DNA of 10,626 nt, from NCBI GenBank assembly GCA_007128245.1, contig SKXU01000028.1, forward strand, positions 1-10,626, given 5' to 3'. Of this stretch, positions 6,954 to 10,626 are shown in pieces. The position numbers and the translations under genes are program-made. The notes below the pieces were generated by a model. That model had not been told where the DNA came from. It worked only from the letters and a program-made list of their open reading frames with translations, and did not search any database. The stretch comes from Candidatus Woesearchaeota archaeon. Lineage in GTDB: Archaea; Nanobdellota; Nanobdellia; Woesearchaeales; SKIA01. Position 1 is the stretch's first letter, and every line of letters begins with the position of its first letter.

Positions 6954-6966
6954 TTTTAGGCACCAC
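6954..6966. repeat. 13-bp direct repeat, upstream copy
   Basis: TTTTAGGCACCAC on the + strand, 34 bp from the other copy (about three helical turns, so on the same face of the DNA). It lies upstream of the TATA-like box, so the pair brackets the core promoter symmetrically. A candidate operator. Confidence 0.55.
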
Positions 6967-6991
6967 AGACGGTGAGCAGCAAACAGTCCAA

Positions 6992-9592
6992 TCAGAAGTC
7001 TTCCACGTTTTTGAGTGCATCAGGGTCTGATCCGCCATGCCACGTACGGCGCGGGCGCACACGCATAGAATACAGTTTTTCGTTATTATCATCAAGCACG
7101 ATCGCAGCTCCTTTCATGCGCGGCAATTCGTTGAGTAATTGATCAAGTGCTCCTCGCATATAGCTTTGTGTGAGCATGCCAAGGGCGTCCGTATCCACTT
7201 TTGCGGTGATTCGGTGACTGAGGATGATGTCTGATTGTGTCATGACGTCCGTATGAATTTTTCCTGGTTGCTGTGTTGCAAGCACAAGAGAAATTCCTGG
7301 TTGTCTTCCTTCTCGCAGCAGTGTGATGAGCGCGTCTGAGGCAGGTGTTTTTCCTTCTCGTGGAAGGAATTCGTGTGCCTCGTCAATGATTACCCAGATG
7401 ATAGGGTCTGATCGTTGTTTGTGTGGTTGAAATGCGAGTTCTTCTTCAAGGGCTTGGTGCTCTTCTTGTTTTCGTGCAAGCATTCGTTCTGCAAAGAGTT
7501 TTTGGCACAGCAAGCCAATTACGAGTGCGCGTACATTCCACCCTCCTCCTTGTGCTGCGTACGCGGAGACGTCAAGTACGGAGACTTGTCCTGGGCTGAC
7601 AATGTTTTTTATGGGTGTTGCTGCGTCTGAGAACAGCCCCCACCCTTTTGCTGAGCGAATAAGATTTTGTGCTGCGCTCACTGTTGTTTTTGTGAAGTCT
7701 TGCTCGCTTATTGCTTGTTCAAATTCATCAAGCGAAAACGATCCTCTCTCGCGCAGCTCTTCCGCGACGCGCTCTAACAGCACTGCTACAGGGCTTGTGA
7801 GTTCTAGCTCAAACAGTTTTCCCCACTCTGCTGGCTCAAGCTCTGCTGGGGTGATTGCGAATGGTTTGTCAGCAGGAATTCCTTCTTCTACCATTTGATC
7901 AAACCGTCCGTACGGTACGAATACTTGCACATCAAGTCCTTTTGGTTGCAATCCCCATTGCTCAAGTAGTTCTCTGTCTTGCTCGTTGGGGTATTTCATC
8001 GTCCAGTAGATTCCCATGGTGTCAATGAGGAGTACTGCGATGTTTTGTGATACTTCTGCGGGAAGGTCTGAGACTCCTTCTGCAATGACTCCGAGGGTAT
8101 ATGAGTTGTGGACGATGATGTCGTTTGCAACGAAGTTGTGCGTTTTAGGAACTGTGGTGTCATATACAGTAAACACCCCTTCTTCTTGTGTGATTCCTGC
8201 AATAACGTCCCAGTAGATATCTGACTCTGCAAGCAGTCGAATATCTTCTCGCTGGTCTTGAATTGCTATCTGTAGAAGTTTTTGTCTTGAGGGGGCGTGC
8301 TGAGTGCTTTGTCTGAGTGCCTTTGGATGCGCATACCCCATACTTCTTCCTATCTCAGCCCAATTTTTTGGCCTGTACAAATCCCAGATCTCTTGAGGTA
8401 TTGTATCGTTGTTGGGATTGGGCCGTATATGCGCAAGGTCTTTTATGGCCCTGTGTTGTCTTGCCTGTTTTTCTCCAAAAAATCCTATTTGCTCGAGAAA
8501 TTCGCTAGTTGAATGCACTGTAAGATCATAATTGAGGTATTTTTTCTTGTTTTGGAGCGCCTGTTTTTCTCTGAATGTTGAGAGTATGCCAAATCGTGAC
8601 AAAAGATGTTGAAGGTCTTGGATGAGTTGTTTTGACTTGGATGCGTATTGTATTCTCCACCGTCCGGTTCTCTCTTGGTACAGCGTCCCATCACAACTAA
8701 AGAGTCGATTAAGAAACAGTGTGAGACGTTCTTTTGGCAGCAGAAATACTTCTTGCGGAATACGCTTGTCTCCTGCGAGACAATCCATTATACCGTGCAT
8801 AATTAATAGTTCTTCGCAGCGTGTTTTCTCGTGCAAGCGCATAGATCCGGAAGTGATGCGCTCATCTCGAGTAACAAGCGAAGGGTCGTAGCGCATGTCT
8901 GCTCCTACCACTGCGTATTGTCCGTGTTTTAGCTCTGTGATGCGTGCTCGTGAATCGTACTTGTTTACTGTTTGTGTGAACTCTTCAATAATTTGCGGAT
9001 CAAAGTTTGTAAACCGAATGTATGGTCCTTTTGTGTGCCCTTCCGCAATAAAATATGCGAGGAGTATTACTTCTTCTTCTGAAAGAGTGCTCGTTCCAAA
9101 CACGGGTTGCGTACGAGGAGTTGCTATACGGTCTTGTATGGTAAGGTGTTGTGCTTGAATCCATCCTCTTACAGTAAGAAGGGGGTGTTCAGGAGTGAGC
9201 GATATTTTTTTTCCTGAGCGCAAAGTAATGTGTAAAATGCGTCTTACTTGCCGTTTGTAGAACCCTTGCTTTTCTGCTGGACGTATTTTCAGCTTGGAAT
9301 TTAAGGTGAGTAGCTTTGCATCATGAGCGTACAGCTCGTCTATACGTGTTCGTGATCCGTCTGCAAGGGTGATCATCGTGTCTCCCATAAGGCATTTTCC
9401 GCCTCCACGTTTTCCGCACACAAATACTACGTGGCTTCGTGTGACGTCAAGCCAGATCTCGTTTGAGAGGCTGCTTGTGTGTCCCATCTTCACAAAGTGT
9501 TTTCCTACGAGAACGCATCCTTTTGTTCCAAGACGTTTTCTGTCTGCGTCGTTGCGTCCTAAAATCACCTCGTAGCCCATACGGGTATGCAC
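6992..9592 (-). CDS. HerA/DUF87-type ATPase with an intein in its P-loop
   Basis: The precursor is 866 aa from GTG 9592, or 862 aa from ATG 9580; the ATG is preferred because a TATA-like box lies 27 nt upstream of it and the family-like sequence begins at MGYEVILGR. Removal of the intein (residues 67-496) leaves about 432-436 aa: a short HAS-barrel-like N-terminus (1-~52), Walker A GKRGGGK-S, Walker B WVIIDEAHEFLP, and the LREGRQPGISLVLATQQP segment with the arginine expected in HerA/FtsK-type hexameric motors. These are DNA translocases; HerA proper works with the nuclease NurA in end resection, but no nurA gene is visible here, so this may be a paralogue with another role. The Walker A serine is the residue just after the intein, so the ATPase should be inactive until splicing. 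It is transcribed divergently from the polyprenol kinase gene. Confidence 0.9.
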   Translation of the reverse strand: MHTRMGYEVILGRNDADRKRLGTKGCVLVGKHFVKMGHTSSLSNEIWLDVTRSHVVFVCGKRGGGKCLMGDTMITLADGSRTRIDELYAHDAKLLTLNSKLKIRPAEKQGFYKRQVRRILHITLRSGKKISLTPEHPLLTVRGWIQAQHLTIQDRIATPRTQPVFGTSTLSEEEVILLAYFIAEGHTKGPYIRFTNFDPQIIEEFTQTVNKYDSRARITELKHGQYAVVGADMRYDPSLVTRDERITSGSMRLHEKTRCEELLIMHGIMDCLAGDKRIPQEVFLLPKERLTLFLNRLFSCDGTLYQERTGRWRIQYASKSKQLIQDLQHLLSRFGILSTFREKQALQNKKKYLNYDLTVHSTSEFLEQIGFFGEKQARQHRAIKDLAHIRPNPNNDTIPQEIWDLYRPKNWAEIGRSMGYAHPKALRQSTQHAPSRQKLLQIAIQDQREDIRLLAESDIYWDVIAGITQEEGVFTVYDTTVPKTHNFVANDIIVHNSYTLGVIAEGVSDLPAEVSQNIAVLLIDTMGIYWTMKYPNEQDRELLEQWGLQPKGLDVQVFVPYGRFDQMVEEGIPADKPFAITPAELEPAEWGKLFELELTSPVAVLLERVAEELRERGSFSLDEFEQAISEQDFTKTTVSAAQNLIRSAKGWGLFSDAATPIKNIVSPGQVSVLDVSAYAAQGGGWNVRALVIGLLCQKLFAERMLARKQEEHQALEEELAFQPHKQRSDPIIWVIIDEAHEFLPREGKTPASDALITLLREGRQPGISLVLATQQPGKIHTDVMTQSDIILSHRITAKVDTDALGMLTQSYMRGALDQLLNELPRMKGAAIVLDDNNEKLYSMRVRPRRTWHGGSDPDALKNVEDF
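8105..9394 (-). other. Intein with LAGLIDADG homing endonuclease
   Basis: 430 residues (67-496 of the precursor), in frame. The N-terminal splice block CLMGDTMITLADGS begins with Cys1. Block B carries TPEHP with its conserved Thr and His. The C-terminal block reads VYDTTVPKTHNFVANDIIVHN and ends in His-Asn, followed by Ser as the +1 extein residue. All the residues needed for standard (class 1) splicing are present. The endonuclease part has two LAGLIDADG-type helices, LLAYFIAEGH (acid E184) and LNRLFSCDGT (acid D301), so it looks catalytically intact. A helix-turn-helix-like stretch (WAEIGRSMGYAHPKALRQ, 411-428) probably adds DNA contacts. The insertion point is between Lys and Ser of the Walker A motif, a conserved site where homing would be hard to escape. 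Confidence 0.95.
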
Positions 9593-9602
9593 GAATGCAT
9601 GG

Positions 9603-9611
9603 TTTAAAAAT
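9603..9611 (-). promoter_or_regulatory. TATA-like box for the HerA-type gene
   Basis: ATTTTTAAA on the - strand, centred 27 nt before ATG 9580 but only about 15 nt before GTG 9592. The spacing favours a leaderless mRNA starting at ATG 9580. Confidence 0.55.
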
Positions 9612-9634
9612 CCTCGTGATTTGTAGCAAAATAA

Positions 9635-9640
9635 TTTATA
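9635..9640 (+). promoter_or_regulatory. TATA-like box for the polyprenol kinase gene
   Basis: TTTATA lies within an AT-rich stretch (9628-9640), centred about 25 nt before ATG 9662 and about 16 nt before ATG 9653. Together with the opposing box at 9603-9611 it makes this short stretch a divergent promoter region. The box could be read a few bases further left, so this is less certain. Confidence 0.5.
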
Positions 9641-9652
9641 CCGCTACCACTC

Positions 9653-10210
9653 ATGTGCGGTATGCGCAGAGAGTATGCACGGCAGGGGTTGCACATCACC
9701 TTCACTTCAGGTCTTGCACTCCTCTCTCTTGTGGTTTCACAACCCGTGTTTTTAGTCATAGTAGTCAGTAGCATGCTTGTGCTCGTATGGTTTGTTCGTC
9801 ATCGTCCTGAAAGTACGTTTTTTTTACGTGTGATGGAGCGTGCGCATGATAAACAGCGTTTTCCTGGTCGCGGAGCAGTTATGGTTCTTTTAGGAGCGTT
9901 TTTTACTGCTTTGCTTTTTCCCTCGCAGCTTCTTCCTGCGTTACTTGTCTTGGCAGTAAGTGACGGTCTTTCTACGATTATTGGTATGCGTTTTGGTAAG
10001 AAAAAAATTTTTCGCACAAAGAAGTCTTGGGTTGGTTCAGGAGCGTTTTTTGTGAGTGCATCAGCTATTCTCGTCTTTTTTTCTGCGCTGTGGTTTGTGA
10101 TTGCGTTTGTGGTGACGTGCGCAGAAATGATTGATTATCATGCGTATGCGTTTATTGACGATAATGTTGTGCTTCCACTTCTTACTGGAGCACTCTTATT
10201 CGTTTTGTGA
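9653..10210 (+). CDS. Dolichol/polyprenol (or diacylglycerol) kinase-family membrane protein
   Basis: 185 aa from ATG 9653, or 182 aa from ATG 9662. The second start (MRREYARQGLHITFTSG) fits the E-x-x-R-x-x-x-HI beginning usual in the family and the TATA spacing. Several hydrophobic segments span the length. The signature DGLSTIIGMRFGKKK...KKSWVGSGAFF and the C-terminal IDDNVVLPLLTGALL match the CTP-dependent dolichol kinase/phosphatidate cytidylyltransferase superfamily (SEC59-like). Such enzymes phosphorylate polyprenols or related lipids using CTP; the exact substrate cannot be told from sequence. At 182-185 aa it is close to the size of the small archaeal forms. It is divergent from the HerA-type gene and overlaps the CBS gene tail-to-tail by 15 bases. 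A role in making the lipid carrier for N-glycosylation of the nearby surface proteins is possible but inferred. Confidence 0.8.
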   Translation: MCGMRREYARQGLHITFTSGLALLSLVVSQPVFLVIVVSSMLVLVWFVRHRPESTFFLRVMERAHDKQRFPGRGAVMVLLGAFFTALLFPSQLLPALLVLAVSDGLSTIIGMRFGKKKIFRTKKSWVGSGAFFVSASAILVFFSALWFVIAFVVTCAEMIDYHAYAFIDDNVVLPLLTGALLFVL

Positions 10211-10626
10211 GTCTTGGTAGGTAATGCTGGTTGATTGACAGTACGGGCACGTACGGTAGTAAAGCACTCCTCCTCGCTCAGGGTTGAGAAAGCTTGATCC
10301 GCAGTCAAGACATCTCATGTGCCAATTTCGTTTGGTTGAGGTTTCGTGCATGCGCGCAACGAGTTCTCCGCTTTTGCTCGCGAATTCTTCGGGGCTGAGC
10401 CGTCCTTGGTTGTATGCTTCGTGCATCTGCTTAAACAACATAAACAGGTGTTGAAGAAAATCTGTTTGTGTTATCATCCCCAGGACGTGACCGTTATCTA
10501 TAACGGGTATTTTCTTGATGTTGTTTGCATTCATCGCTGCAGCGACTTCAAAGACTCCGGCGTCCGGGCTGCTTGAGAAGAGCGGAGATGACATGATGTT
10601 CGTGATGAGTTCTCTGCGGGAGACTC
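10196..10626 (-). CDS. CBS-domain protein with C-terminal zinc ribbon, 5' end off the window
   Basis: The frame stays open to the right edge; 142 codons are visible. The first residues (VSRRELITNIMSSPLF) are the linker and start of a CBS domain, so the apparent ATG at 10594 is internal and the protein is longer. A CBS repeat follows (MSSPLFSSSPDAGVFEVAAA through KKIPVIDNGHVLGMITQTDF), then a helical linker (about 45 aa), then a zinc ribbon with CLDCG and CPYCQ (two CxxC knuckles). CBS pairs commonly bind adenine nucleotides and regulate attached or partner proteins; the zinc ribbon may contact nucleic acid or protein. A partner CBS repeat is expected off the edge. The TAA stop at 10196-10198 lies inside the kinase gene's last codons. 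Confidence 0.85.
   Translation of the reverse strand, partial: VSRRELITNIMSSPLFSSSPDAGVFEVAAAMNANNIKKIPVIDNGHVLGMITQTDFLQHLFMLFKQMHEAYNQGRLSPEEFASKSGELVARMHETSTKRNWHMRCLDCGSSFLNPERGGVLYYRTCPYCQSTSITYQDSQNE

Noticed and set aside
6756..6975. Two + strand open frames of 66-67 aa opposite the small gene
   Set aside because: They lie antisense to the 49-aa gene and the giant gene's start, have no matching promoter, and their translations are Phe/Arg/His-rich with no recognisable pattern.
6992..9592. Canonical HerA-NurA end-resection operon
   Set aside because: No NurA-like gene adjoins the ATPase in the window; the upstream neighbour is divergent and the downstream genes are surface proteins.
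9590..9592. GTG 9592 as the true start of the HerA-type ATPase
   Set aside because: Gives the longest frame, but the TATA-like box is only ~15 nt away and the family-like sequence begins at ATG 9580. The longer extent is kept in the feature only as the outer limit.
10592..10594. ATG 10594 as the start of the CBS protein
   Set aside because: The frame continues to the edge with typical CBS linker sequence (RRELITNIMSSPL), so this Met is internal.
1..10626. tRNA or rRNA genes, CRISPR arrays, insertion sequences
   Set aside because: None seen. The repeats present are two protein-coding copies and a single pair of short direct repeats, and there is no non-coding stretch longer than about 80 bases once the small gene is counted.

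Overview
The window looks like a compact archaeal genome segment, most likely from an uncultured DPANN-type lineage (Woesearchaeota, Pacearchaeota or similar); the lineage is an inference. The archaeal signs are a HerA-type ATPase carrying an intein, a dolichol/polyprenol kinase-family membrane enzyme, a CBS plus zinc-ribbon protein, CARDB/FN3-type secreted proteins rich in N-glycosylation sequons, and TATA-like boxes centred about 25-27 nt upstream of start codons (leaderless initiation). Genes are tightly packed: two tail-to-tail pairs share stop-codon bases, and one start codon overlaps the preceding stop as ATGA.

Left part (1-2387, + strand): the last codons of a small secreted protein end in a hairpin plus T-tract terminator. 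A tandem paralogue of it follows (143-814, own promoter), then an overlapping gene for a signal-peptide-bearing, C-terminally membrane-anchored surface protein (777-2387).

Middle (2384-6915, - strand): a predicted two-gene operon. It starts with a 49-aa basic protein (6766-6915), which is easy to miss because it is so short. This is translationally coupled through ATGA and a strong Shine-Dalgarno to a 1461-aa secreted modular protein with FN3/Ig-like, jelly-roll-like and CARDB modules. The last ~180 residues of the giant protein resemble the whole mature domain of the small proteins at the left edge, so the convergent genes appear to share one surface module. The shared 3' end carries a nested inverted repeat.

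Right part (6992-10626): a HerA/DUF87-type ATPase (- strand) whose P-loop is interrupted by a 430-residue intein with an apparently intact LAGLIDADG endonuclease. It is divergent, across a short two-way promoter region, from a polyprenol/dolichol kinase-family protein (+ strand). The latter overlaps tail-to-tail with a CBS-domain/zinc-ribbon protein that runs off the right edge.

Functionally, the left two thirds is a cell-surface locus. The polyprenol kinase could be linked to it through lipid-carrier supply for N-glycosylation, but that is inference only. I saw no RNA genes, CRISPR arrays or insertion sequences.
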